Assembly: GCA_022511075.1 (NCBI GenBank)
Contig: JAFLSE010000034.1
Location: forward strand, 1 to 34,232
Length of the DNA: 34,232 bases
Source of the DNA: Prevotella sp.
GTDB lineage: Bacteria > Bacteroidota > Bacteroidia > Bacteroidales > Bacteroidaceae
Reading direction: 5' to 3'
Shown here piece after piece: positions 22,678 through 30,671 of this stretch (its first letter is position 1; each line of letters starts with the position of its first letter). The position numbers and the translations under genes were made by a program. Under the pieces are notes generated by a model, which did not search any database, was not told the origin of the DNA, and was given only the letters and a program-made list of their open reading frames with translations.

Positions 22678-25326
22678 ATGGATAAACAGAAAGAATATTT
22701 CGCATTCATCAGCTACAAGCGTGAAGATGAAAAGTGGGCAAAGTGGCTACAACATAAGTTGGAGCATTACCGTCTTCCTACAAATGTTAGGAAGAGCGAT
22801 CCGTCTTTGCCGCAAAACATTCGACCTGTATTCAAAGACACATCAGAGTTGGGGGCTGGTGTGTTGGCAGACGAAATTCATGAAGCCCTTGAAAACTCAA
22901 AATATCTCATTGTTATCTGTTCACCCCGAGCGGCTAAATCACAATGGGTGGGAAAAGAGGTGCAGACTTTTATTGATATGGGAAGGTTTGATAAAATTAT
23001 CCCGTTTATTATTGGTGGTAAACCATTTTCTGAAATTTCAGAAGAAGAATGTTTTCCGTCTGCATTGCTCAATCTTCCAAAGGAGCAAGAACTTCTTGGC
23101 GTAAATATCAACGAAATAGGACGTGATGCAGCTGTTGTCAAGGTTGTAGCACGAATGTTTGATTTGAAATTTGATACTCTTTGGCAGAGATATGAAAGGG
23201 AGCAAAAGAAAAAACAACAAATAAAAATTAGTATTATCTCTATTTGCTTGCTTATTTCCATTGGAATTGCTGTATGGATTTCCCATCAGAATAGTCTGTT
23301 GGAGGAAAAAGACTGGAAGATGATGGAAAATCAAGCAAGAGCAGTTGCGGAAAAAGTAAACCAACTTACAGATGGCGGAGATTCGTATATGGGACTTTTA
23401 TTGGCTTTAAAAGTCTTACCGGAAAAGATCGACAACCCAAACCGTCCATATACCGAAGAAGCAGAATATGCATTGAGAAATGCTTTTCAACAGAAAGTTG
23501 CTATATTGAGGGGGCATTTAGGTGACTTAATTTCTATCGACTTTAGTTCTGATGGGAATCTGCTCATCACTTCTGCATATGATAATACAATCCGTATTTG
23601 GGATATATACACAGGAAGATGCATAAACACATTTGAATCAGGAAATTGGATATATCGTAACGTGATAACCTCTGCATCATTTAGCCCTGATCAAAAGTCA
23701 ATTTTGCGAACTAATAGTGATAGTGCTATTGTTATATGCGATTCAAAGACTTTTGAAGTTAAAATGTTGTTGAAAGGACATGGCTTTGGGGGAATTTCAT
23801 CTGCTTTTTATAACAAAGATGGGCACTATATTGTGTCTGCGTCTTGGGATAAAACCATTCGTATTTGGGACACTTATACAGGGGAATGCTTACATATAAT
23901 AGAGGAGCCAGACGAAGTGAATTATGCGATTTTTAGTAAGAATGAGCATTATATAATCTCGGCATCTGAAAATAATTTAATAAGAATATGGGATACTAAT
24001 TCCTGGCAGTGTTTGCATGTTTTAAAAGGACATAAATCTTCTGTTAACTCTATTTGTGTAAGTCCAGATGATAAATATTTGGTGTCTGCATCAAAAGATA
24101 ATACATTAAGAATTTGGAGAGTTGACAAAGGTCTGTGTGAACACGTCCTTATAGGTCATACAGCCTCTGTTAATTCTGTATCGATAAGTCCAGATGGGAA
24201 ATATATTGTTTCTGGATCTGATGATGGAACCATACGAAAATGGGATTTTAAAACTGGTAAATGTTTAAGTGTAAAGGATAGGCTCACAACAGTAACTAAT
24301 GTTGCATATAGCCCTAATGGTGAGTTTCTTGTTTCTGCTTCAAATAAAACTATTAGTATATGGAAAACTAAACATGATTATCATGTGTTAAGAGGACATA
24401 ATTTAAGCATAAGCTCGGTTTCTTTTAGTCCTGATGGCAAGTTCGTCATATCTACCTCAGAAGATAAAACAATAAGAATTTGGGATGTGAAATCATGTAC
24501 TTGTGAGAAAATTCTACAAGGACACATGATGCCGCTTCATTCTGCTTTTTACAATCAAAAGGGTAATCGTATCGTTTCTTCTGACGCGAATGTTGTTCGT
24601 CTTTGGAATACAATCAATGGAGATTGTTTACTTAATATAGCTCTCAACGAATACGATCATTATTCTGCTTTTTTTGATGACAATGACAAGCACATTATTT
24701 CTGTCTCGTACGACTCTGTTCGTGTTTGGGATGCCACCACAGGTAAACGAATTAATGCATACGAGAATTTAGCAATAGGTGGAGCCTCTTTCCACAAAGA
24801 AGGGTTTATAATTAGTCCTGGATTTGCATCTAGCATTGTTCTTTTTAATATGGACAAGAAAGAATGGAGCATACCTATTGCTGGAGATGATAATGATAAT
24901 AAGTATACTTACGCAAATCTAAGTCCGAATGGGAAATATATTATAGCTTCCAAGAATGAAAAAATAGAAATATGGGAAGTCAACACAAAAGAATTTTTTA
25001 AAAAATTAGAGGGGCATACTGATCGGGTGGTTGACGCATGTTTTAGTCCTGATGGCAAACAGATCGTATCAGCGTCTAATGATGGTACCATCAGAATTTG
25101 GAATTTTAATTCAACTAAGTGTTTGCAATTATTTAATGAAAAAATAGGTTGCCCCACCTCTGTTGCCTATAGTCCTGATGGCAGGAAAATCGTAGTGGGG
25201 TATACGAATGGAAATGTTGTGATTTTGCCTTTCCCACCCCTTCAAGAGCTAATTGATGAGACTCGCGAGCGGTTCAAAAATCGCCAACTGACACATGAGG
25301 AACGGCGGAGGTACTATCTTGAATAA
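22678..25326 (+). CDS. TIR-TM-WD40 protein
   Basis: 882 residues. TIR at about 1-165 (FAFISYKREDEKWAKWL; SQWVGKEVQTFID, putative catalytic Glu94), followed by a membrane segment at about 183-201 (ISIISICLLISIGIAVWIS). A helical region up to about 275 resembles the linker of bacterial WD40 signalling proteins. About fourteen WD40 repeats fill the rest, with endings such as TIRIWDIYTG, TIRKWDFKTG, TIRIWDVKSC and TIRIWNFNST; that count fits two seven-bladed propellers. The TIR-TM part is the paralogue of the gene at 10429. The propellers could detect a protein or nucleic-acid trigger and bring TIRs together. With the TM crossing once, either the TIR or the propeller would lie outside; repeat proteins of this type usually face the periplasm. 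Confidence 0.9.
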   Translation: MDKQKEYFAFISYKREDEKWAKWLQHKLEHYRLPTNVRKSDPSLPQNIRPVFKDTSELGAGVLADEIHEALENSKYLIVICSPRAAKSQWVGKEVQTFIDMGRFDKIIPFIIGGKPFSEISEEECFPSALLNLPKEQELLGVNINEIGRDAAVVKVVARMFDLKFDTLWQRYEREQKKKQQIKISIISICLLISIGIAVWISHQNSLLEEKDWKMMENQARAVAEKVNQLTDGGDSYMGLLLALKVLPEKIDNPNRPYTEEAEYALRNAFQQKVAILRGHLGDLISIDFSSDGNLLITSAYDNTIRIWDIYTGRCINTFESGNWIYRNVITSASFSPDQKSILRTNSDSAIVICDSKTFEVKMLLKGHGFGGISSAFYNKDGHYIVSASWDKTIRIWDTYTGECLHIIEEPDEVNYAIFSKNEHYIISASENNLIRIWDTNSWQCLHVLKGHKSSVNSICVSPDDKYLVSASKDNTLRIWRVDKGLCEHVLIGHTASVNSVSISPDGKYIVSGSDDGTIRKWDFKTGKCLSVKDRLTTVTNVAYSPNGEFLVSASNKTISIWKTKHDYHVLRGHNLSISSVSFSPDGKFVISTSEDKTIRIWDVKSCTCEKILQGHMMPLHSAFYNQKGNRIVSSDANVVRLWNTINGDCLLNIALNEYDHYSAFFDDNDKHIISVSYDSVRVWDATTGKRINAYENLAIGGASFHKEGFIISPGFASSIVLFNMDKKEWSIPIAGDDNDNKYTYANLSPNGKYIIASKNEKIEIWEVNTKEFFKKLEGHTDRVVDACFSPDGKQIVSASNDGTIRIWNFNSTKCLQLFNEKIGCPTSVAYSPDGRKIVVGYTNGNVVILPFPPLQELIDETRERFKNRQLTHEERRRYYLE

Positions 25327-25336
25327 AAAATGTATC

Positions 25337-25537
25337 ATGACATTATCATACTTTACAGGCGAACAAAACAGCGAGCCCTTTGAACAGATTATCCATTTTG
25401 CGGAGGATTTAAGATATTTGGTGTGTGCAGATGGTTCCAAAGACTCGTTACAATTTGACCTTTTGCAGGCGGTGTGTTGTGGTATTGTAATCAAAGCATT
25501 CGTCTTACAAATAAGAATAAGAAACAAAACGGTATAA
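25337..25537 (+). CDS. Small protein of unknown function
   Basis: 66 residues from ATG 25337, 10 bases after the WD40 gene and 5 bases before the next start. Sequence: FEQIIHFAEDLRYLVCADGS then LQFDLLQAVCCGIVIKAFVL, the latter mildly hydrophobic. No family recognised. It could be a small partner of the TIR-WD40 protein or the decayed end of a gene. An earlier in-frame start at 25295 would overlap the WD40 gene. Confidence 0.45.
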   Translation: MTLSYFTGEQNSEPFEQIIHFAEDLRYLVCADGSKDSLQFDLLQAVCCGIVIKAFVLQIRIRNKTV

Positions 25538-25542
25538 TCAAT

Positions 25543-25980
25543 ATGGCGAACGAACAGATAAAAAATCTCTGCAAGGAGAAAGAGCAGGAGCTGCTTGACA
25601 AGTATTTTGGCAACCTTGTTCATGAGGCTGCTATAGAACGTCCTGAGACCATCGGGGAGTATACGATAGATTTGCCTTTGAAGATTGAGGCGGAGTTTCG
25701 TGAATTCTTGGAAGAGCTATGGAAAGAAGTGGCTCCTGCCGAACTGAAAGGAACACCATTGGTTTTGGAGAAACAGACGCTTCGTAGAGTGATGACGGAG
25801 GATGACCATAAGGGATTTCTTTATGCATATAAGAATGCAATAGAGATAACTCTTTGGGAACGAATCACCAAGACAAACCATGAGGATGTAACGTATTACA
25901 AAGGATTATTAGAATACTACACCCAAGATTTGTTGCGGATTATGAGCAGGGACTTTTGGGAGAAAACAAGCTGTTTCTGA
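25543..25980 (+). CDS. Helical protein of unknown function, 145 residues
   Basis: 145 residues from ATG 25543, acidic and predicted helical (QIKNLCKEKEQELLDKYF, ERPETIGEYTIDLPLKIEAE, FREFLEELWKEVAPAEL). There is no signal peptide or membrane segment. A second copy lies at 33680-34033; by hand count they differ at 18 of 115 aligned residues (about 84% identity). Its 3' end overlaps possible upstream starts of the TIR-FGE gene, so it is tightly tied to that gene and may be its partner, adaptor or inhibitor. Family not recognised. Confidence 0.65.
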   Translation: MANEQIKNLCKEKEQELLDKYFGNLVHEAAIERPETIGEYTIDLPLKIEAEFREFLEELWKEVAPAELKGTPLVLEKQTLRRVMTEDDHKGFLYAYKNAIEITLWERITKTNHEDVTYYKGLLEYYTQDLLRIMSRDFWEKTSCF

Positions 25981-26000
25981 CAATAATAAGGCAGAAAAAA

Positions 26001-27437
26001 GTGGACAGGCATAATAAATACGACATATTTATCAGTTACCGCAGAAGGGATACTGGTGACAAAGCTGAGCATCTGAAAGATCTGTTGGAGCCTAAGAATA
26101 AAGGGAGAATCAGTTTCGACCGGGAAAATCTGACAGGGCTTTTCGATGTGGCTCTTGCCCGTCGTATTGATGGGTGCAAGGACTTTCTGCTTGTGATAGG
26201 GAAGAAATCGCTTGAATTTGAAGAGAAAGACTTTACTCAAGAGCAGGTAGACCTTTATACCTTTTTGGGAACTTGCACTCAAAGTGAGTTTGAGCAGAAG
26301 ATTTTGGAACTGGGATCTAATACGCCAATTGATTTCGTTCGCATAGAGATTGCCCGTGCTCTTAACAGGAAAGATTTAAATATCATTCCTATTGTTCCAG
26401 AGAGTACGGAGTCATTCAAATTCAGCCAACTCAATTTGCCGAAGGACATTTTGGGGATTAAGCGTTACGAGGCTGTCTTTTATAGTGATAATCCTGATGC
26501 ACTGTTCAAGGATGTGATCCCTAAGATTCTTCCGCGATTGCACACAAAACCAGCAAATCTATTTAAGAAAATTCTGGCTATATCAATCTTTGTTTTATGT
26601 GTCGCCATCTTGTGTGGTGGTTTTTGGCAAATGAGACAATGGCGGCAAGACAAAGCAAAACTGGCTTTAATGGTTGAGACTGCTCTCAATGGTGAGGAAT
26701 TTCTGAATTGGAGTGAAGGCATCACTATAGAACAATTGGAGGCCATCAACCATATTTTAGGTAATATGGTAAAAGTAGAAGGTGGTATTTTTATGATGGG
26801 GGCTACTCCTCATGCAGACGGAAGCTATGATGAGGATGTGGACGAAGAATTGGAGGTGCCGCAGGTGCAGAAGACTGTGGAGGGGCTCTGGATTTGCAAA
26901 TATGAAGTGTCAGTCAGTGAGTGGGGACGTGTCATGGGGGAGGATTATAACGTACAAAAGGCTGATATGCCTCGAACCAATGTTTCTTTCGATGAATGTC
27001 TTGCTTTTTGTGAGAGACTATCCAACCTGACAGGGTTAGGATTCCGTTTGCCTACCGAAGAAGAATGGGAGTATGCCGCAAGAGGTGGACTTATCGCAGA
27101 CAGTACAAAATATGCAGGCAGTGACAATCCTGATGAAGTGGCATGGTATGGCAATAATGCCAATGGGAAACCGCATGTTTGTGACGCTTATAACTCTCCC
27201 ATGCGTCCTAATGGGGCTAACCTCTATGATATGAGCGGTAATGTCAGTGAGTGGTGTGACACGGATTTTAGGCCATATAATCCTCATATACCGATTGTCG
27301 ATGAAGAGGCAAAGGTTATCCGAGGTGGTAATTATGACTCTGAGCGGTACGCCATTACGGTTTATCACCGTGAGCCAATGAATGCTCATGAAAGAACGGC
27401 TACCATAGGTTTGCGCTTGGTTATTGGTAGAAATTAG
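26001..27437 (+). CDS. TIR-TM-FGE/SUMF1-like fusion
   Basis: 478 residues if begun at GTG 26001; no ATG lies before the TIR domain, and the frame can extend to a TTG at 25956 inside the previous gene. TIR about 5-170: KYDIFISYRRRD, with the putative catalytic Glu116 in TPIDFVRIEIARAL. A membrane segment follows at about 191-209 (ILAISIFVLCVAILCGGFW). FGE/SUMF1-like domain about 258-478: VEGGIFMMGATP, RLPTEEEWEYAARGG, LYDMSGNVSEWCD, RGGNYDSERYA, GLRLVIG. The cysteines of catalytic FGE are absent at RGGNYDSE, so the domain is likely a binding module. Unlike the paralogue at 4391, it has a true membrane segment and no glycine-zipper insertion. It is followed by a secreted protein and a membrane peptidase. 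Confidence 0.8.
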   Translation: MDRHNKYDIFISYRRRDTGDKAEHLKDLLEPKNKGRISFDRENLTGLFDVALARRIDGCKDFLLVIGKKSLEFEEKDFTQEQVDLYTFLGTCTQSEFEQKILELGSNTPIDFVRIEIARALNRKDLNIIPIVPESTESFKFSQLNLPKDILGIKRYEAVFYSDNPDALFKDVIPKILPRLHTKPANLFKKILAISIFVLCVAILCGGFWQMRQWRQDKAKLALMVETALNGEEFLNWSEGITIEQLEAINHILGNMVKVEGGIFMMGATPHADGSYDEDVDEELEVPQVQKTVEGLWICKYEVSVSEWGRVMGEDYNVQKADMPRTNVSFDECLAFCERLSNLTGLGFRLPTEEEWEYAARGGLIADSTKYAGSDNPDEVAWYGNNANGKPHVCDAYNSPMRPNGANLYDMSGNVSEWCDTDFRPYNPHIPIVDEEAKVIRGGNYDSERYAITVYHREPMNAHERTATIGLRLVIGRN

Positions 27438-27444
27438 TATAAAA

Positions 27445-28095
27445 ATGATTATGAAATACAAGAATTTGATACTGTTTATCCTATTATGTATAGGAATTGA
27501 AGGATGGGCTCAACAGCCAAGCCAAGAAGTTCAAGCAACGATCGATGCATGCATAGCTCTCCGGGCTGCTATTGGAGCAGGAAGTACTGAAGGGTTGAAA
27601 CAAGCCAACAAGGCATTGAAGGCTTGTGATGTAAAGCCATTCAACCTATTACGCTGTCGTGATGAAGAGCAGCCCTCTCTCAATGGTCATTTTGTTTTCG
27701 ACCATGAGTTTGTGGATAGTCTTGTCAACAACCGAAAGGTTTATAAGTTTGCCCAGCGGTATGCAGAGCGGGCTGCACAACGTGGCACGTCAAGCAGTGG
27801 AAAAGTGTTTGCAAAGACGTGTATGGTAAAAGGAAAGAAGTCTACCACCTATACATTAGCTCCAGTAAAAGGAGTTCAATATATTGCTGTCGTTACAGAG
27901 CCAATGGGGCTTGTCACTCTCCGCATTCATGATAAGACTAATGACAAGTGGTATAATGATACAGACGATGTGAACGTAGGGCATTCGTCGCGTGTTCATA
28001 CGCTCAATCTTCCAAAAGAAAAAAACAGCCTTTTGGAAATAGAAATTACCAATACCACAAAGAAGGATATTAGTTTTGTGATAATAGGCAACTGA
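27445..28095 (+). CDS. Secreted protein with C-terminal beta-sandwich domain
   Basis: 216 residues from ATG 27445 (ATG 27451 is also possible). It starts with a signal peptide (MKYKNLILFILLCIGIEGWA, then Q). A helical region to about residue 95 has a repeat-like feel (QATIDACIALRAAIGAG). The last about 90 residues are beta-rich (YTLAPVKGVQYIAVVTEP ... LEIEITNTTKKDISFVIIG) like PPC-type domains. There is no lipobox Cys. It is exported, so part of this island acts outside the cytoplasm, along with the CHAT protein at 30672. It follows the TIR-FGE gene by 7 bases. Function unknown. Confidence 0.65.
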   Translation: MIMKYKNLILFILLCIGIEGWAQQPSQEVQATIDACIALRAAIGAGSTEGLKQANKALKACDVKPFNLLRCRDEEQPSLNGHFVFDHEFVDSLVNNRKVYKFAQRYAERAAQRGTSSSGKVFAKTCMVKGKKSTTYTLAPVKGVQYIAVVTEPMGLVTLRIHDKTNDKWYNDTDDVNVGHSSRVHTLNLPKEKNSLLEIEITNTTKKDISFVIIGN

Positions 28096-28101
28096 GAAAG
28101 A

Positions 28102-29310
28102 ATGACGGAAGAGAGAAAGAACGTTGTAAAAAAAGAAAGTCGAAAAATAAAGCTTTCGATACTGATATTTGTTATAGGGAATATTGTTTTCCTATCTGCC
28201 TGTGTTGCCTCTGTATGGTATGGTGGAATCTGCATTTACAAATTTTTCACAAAATGGTATCTGCATGATTGGGAAAAATTTTGCGTCCTCATCGGATTTG
28301 GAGGTCTGATATTATTTTTCCAGATTATTATAGAACTCTTTCAAAAAGGTAATGTACCTAAAAGATATAAAGAAATTTCAAATAATACCCACTCAGAACT
28401 TTTCAGTATAATTGATAATGTTCGTCAGCTACTAAATATCTCAAAACCTATTCGAGTATTCCTTGTAGATACAGCTTCTGCATCAATATTTGTTCTTCCT
28501 GATGTTCAAAACATCATAAAAAAGCCAGAACGTTTTTTGGTAATAGGGAATCTGCTTATTGAAAATCTTACGGAGGAAGAACTGAAGGCTATTTTGTTAC
28601 ATGAGTTTGCACATATTGTCCAAGATGAAATCAATGATACTGCAAGGGCAAGTTCCATTGGCTTATTTGCCAATTCTTTTCTATCGGAAAGAATTGAATT
28701 TAATGCAAATTATGGGCCTGGAAGTTTAACACAAACAATGATGATTTTATATTATGCGTTTATGGATTATTTGTGTCGACATATCAAAAGACATAGTGAG
28801 TTGTTAACTGATGAATTGGAATATGAGGCTGACAGAATAGTACTCCAGTATATAGGACCGCAGATTTTTGCAGATGCATTACTGCATATTATCAAACTAT
28901 CGGGAAAGGTAGAAATACCTCTATCTGTTAGAAAGAGGATTGAAAGATTAGGAGTCGCCTTACCTGCGAAACAAGAAAAAAGTTCAACTAATGGAGCAAA
29001 GATACATATTCACCTTGCACATCGACGGCATTTCACTCCTTTGGTTGATTTTAAATACTCGATATTGCTAAATGGCAAAGATATTGGAGAAGGGAATCTG
29101 ATTAAAGGTTTTACTATCGAAAAGGATATTACACATGGTTTATATACCATTGAAGTGGCATCGTATATCAGCACTCTTAGTTTAAAACCATATATATTTG
29201 AAGCAGATGCAGGTTACACCTATCATATAGAATTAGATTACAAACATCTTTTTTGGCGAGGTTGGTATGTTGTATTCTGCAAGGAAATGAAAGTGTTTAA
29301 CAATAATTGA
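28102..29310 (+). CDS. Membrane-anchored M48-like metallopeptidase
   Basis: 402 residues. Two membrane segments at about 14-45 and 55-75. The catalytic motif is HEFAH in AILLHEFAHIVQDE, with the likely third zinc ligand in ELEYEADRIVLQYIG, as in M48 (Ste24/HtpX-like) peptidases. The C-terminal about 110 residues form a beta-rich domain (FTPLVDFKYSILLNGKDIG ... HGLYTIEVASYIS) often seen as a small ligand-binding tail in Bacteroidota. It lies 6 bases after the secreted protein and 12 before the ubiquitin-like/TIR gene. Differs from the soluble, zinc-ribbon M48 at 1667. Possible role: processing of island proteins at the membrane (inference). Confidence 0.8.
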   Translation: MTEERKNVVKKESRKIKLSILIFVIGNIVFLSACVASVWYGGICIYKFFTKWYLHDWEKFCVLIGFGGLILFFQIIIELFQKGNVPKRYKEISNNTHSELFSIIDNVRQLLNISKPIRVFLVDTASASIFVLPDVQNIIKKPERFLVIGNLLIENLTEEELKAILLHEFAHIVQDEINDTARASSIGLFANSFLSERIEFNANYGPGSLTQTMMILYYAFMDYLCRHIKRHSELLTDELEYEADRIVLQYIGPQIFADALLHIIKLSGKVEIPLSVRKRIERLGVALPAKQEKSSTNGAKIHIHLAHRRHFTPLVDFKYSILLNGKDIGEGNLIKGFTIEKDITHGLYTIEVASYISTLSLKPYIFEADAGYTYHIELDYKHLFWRGWYVVFCKEMKVFNNN

Positions 29311-29322
29311 ATATATTAAAAT

Positions 29323-30657
29323 ATGGAAAATAAGGAAATTTCAAGAGGATTCATTATTATAAACCTAACAGTTGATGGAATGGAGTATTATGATGTGGAA
29401 TTTATGGTTAACCCAAACAGAACAATAAGAAAACTTATCGAACATATCATTCATAGATTGGAGTTGCCTAAGATTGACAATGGTGGAAATCCTATACAAT
29501 ATCTGCTGGGGCAAATATTAGAGAACAATAGCGAACCTGAAATTTTGGAATTTGAAAACGAAGAAGGTATAGATATGACTCTTTTGGATTACAAGATTCA
29601 ATCTGGTGGCCACCTATATTTGATTAGTGTTCCGATAGCTGGAGGACGCTCTAAGGTTCAATATGTTCCAGCATGTCCCGCTCCTGAATCAGAATCAGTT
29701 CTTACGCATAACGCAACTGGTCGCGATGCGGAAAATGGTTCTATATTCGATCGGTCAAAATTAAGCCAAACTCAACGACATCTTATGCCTGAGAAAAGTT
29801 CTTTTCTCAAAAAGATGTTCAGAAATATAAAAGAAAAGTTCTCACAACAAGAAAATGTTAATTCTACCGTTTTTGCTCCGTATATGGTAGAAAGGGGGGA
29901 GGTAATGACGGTTCAAGTCTTGCTCTACAAAGATTCACAATATGCTGCTATCCAAAAAAGGGCAAAGATGGTAGACCCTTATGCAGAGGAAAAGAACAAT
30001 CAAGTTATAGGTTTATCCATGAAAAAGGGAGATGTCGTAAGTGCTCATCTTTCTTTTTTTACTCCAAATGTGGATAAAAAATGTATTGTTATTGAAGAAA
30101 ACAATAAACAAATTGTATGGAATTCAAATATTGAAGATATCACCTTTTCTGTTTTCATTGATGAAAGTTTCAATAGGAAGCTCCTTAATGGCAAAGTGAT
30201 TATTAAACTTAATGATATTCCTGTAACAGAAATGACCTTCAATGTCAAAATCGTGGGCGATAGAGACACGTTTATTGCGGCATTGACTGATATCAGTGCT
30301 ACAAAATTTGACAAAGTGTTCATATCTTATTCTCATGTAGATACAGATAAGGTTCAATATATTTCCGAGACATGCCGTGCTTTAAAATGCGATTACTTTT
30401 TTGATCGTCACAGTTTGGAGCCAGGTGATAGATATCCTGAAAAAATATTCAAATATATAGATAATGCAAATCTCTTTATTTTGTGTTGGTCTGAAAATGC
30501 AGCAGCTTCGGAATGGGTTGAAAAAGAACGTAAACGAGCAATGAGTAACCTAAAAAGATGCAATCACTTTTTACGTTTTTACCCTATCAGTATCCCGCCA
30601 AAAACGGAATTGCCTAATGATATGAAAGAATTATTTAGTTTTGGAGAGTTATCATAA
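29323..30657 (+). CDS. Ubiquitin-like/beta domain/TIR protein
   Basis: 444 residues. Residues about 8-105 look ubiquitin-like: a first strand pair (GFIIINLTVDGMEYYDVEFM), a helix (TIRKLIEHIIHRLEL), and the closing TLLDYKIQSGGHLYLISV, followed by IAGG at 105-108. The diglycine is followed by RSKVQ and a long linker. The beta domain at about 180-320 (STVFAPYMVERGEV ... KLNDIPVTEMTF) and the TIR from about 325 (FDKVFISYSHVDTD; SEWVEKERKRAM, putative catalytic Glu402) are the same pair as in the protein at 7208, where an N-terminal TIR replaces the ubiquitin-like domain. Likely an effector recruited through its ubiquitin-like fold. No E1/E2-type gene is present in the window. Confidence 0.75.
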   Translation: MENKEISRGFIIINLTVDGMEYYDVEFMVNPNRTIRKLIEHIIHRLELPKIDNGGNPIQYLLGQILENNSEPEILEFENEEGIDMTLLDYKIQSGGHLYLISVPIAGGRSKVQYVPACPAPESESVLTHNATGRDAENGSIFDRSKLSQTQRHLMPEKSSFLKKMFRNIKEKFSQQENVNSTVFAPYMVERGEVMTVQVLLYKDSQYAAIQKRAKMVDPYAEEKNNQVIGLSMKKGDVVSAHLSFFTPNVDKKCIVIEENNKQIVWNSNIEDITFSVFIDESFNRKLLNGKVIIKLNDIPVTEMTFNVKIVGDRDTFIAALTDISATKFDKVFISYSHVDTDKVQYISETCRALKCDYFFDRHSLEPGDRYPEKIFKYIDNANLFILCWSENAAASEWVEKERKRAMSNLKRCNHFLRFYPISIPPKTELPNDMKELFSFGELS

Positions 30658-30671
30658 TAATAAAAAAAAGT

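Noticed and set aside
22631..23104. 157-residue open frame overlapping the TIR-WD40 gene
   Set aside because: It lies in another frame of the TIR coding region, whose FISYKRED frame is clearly the real one.
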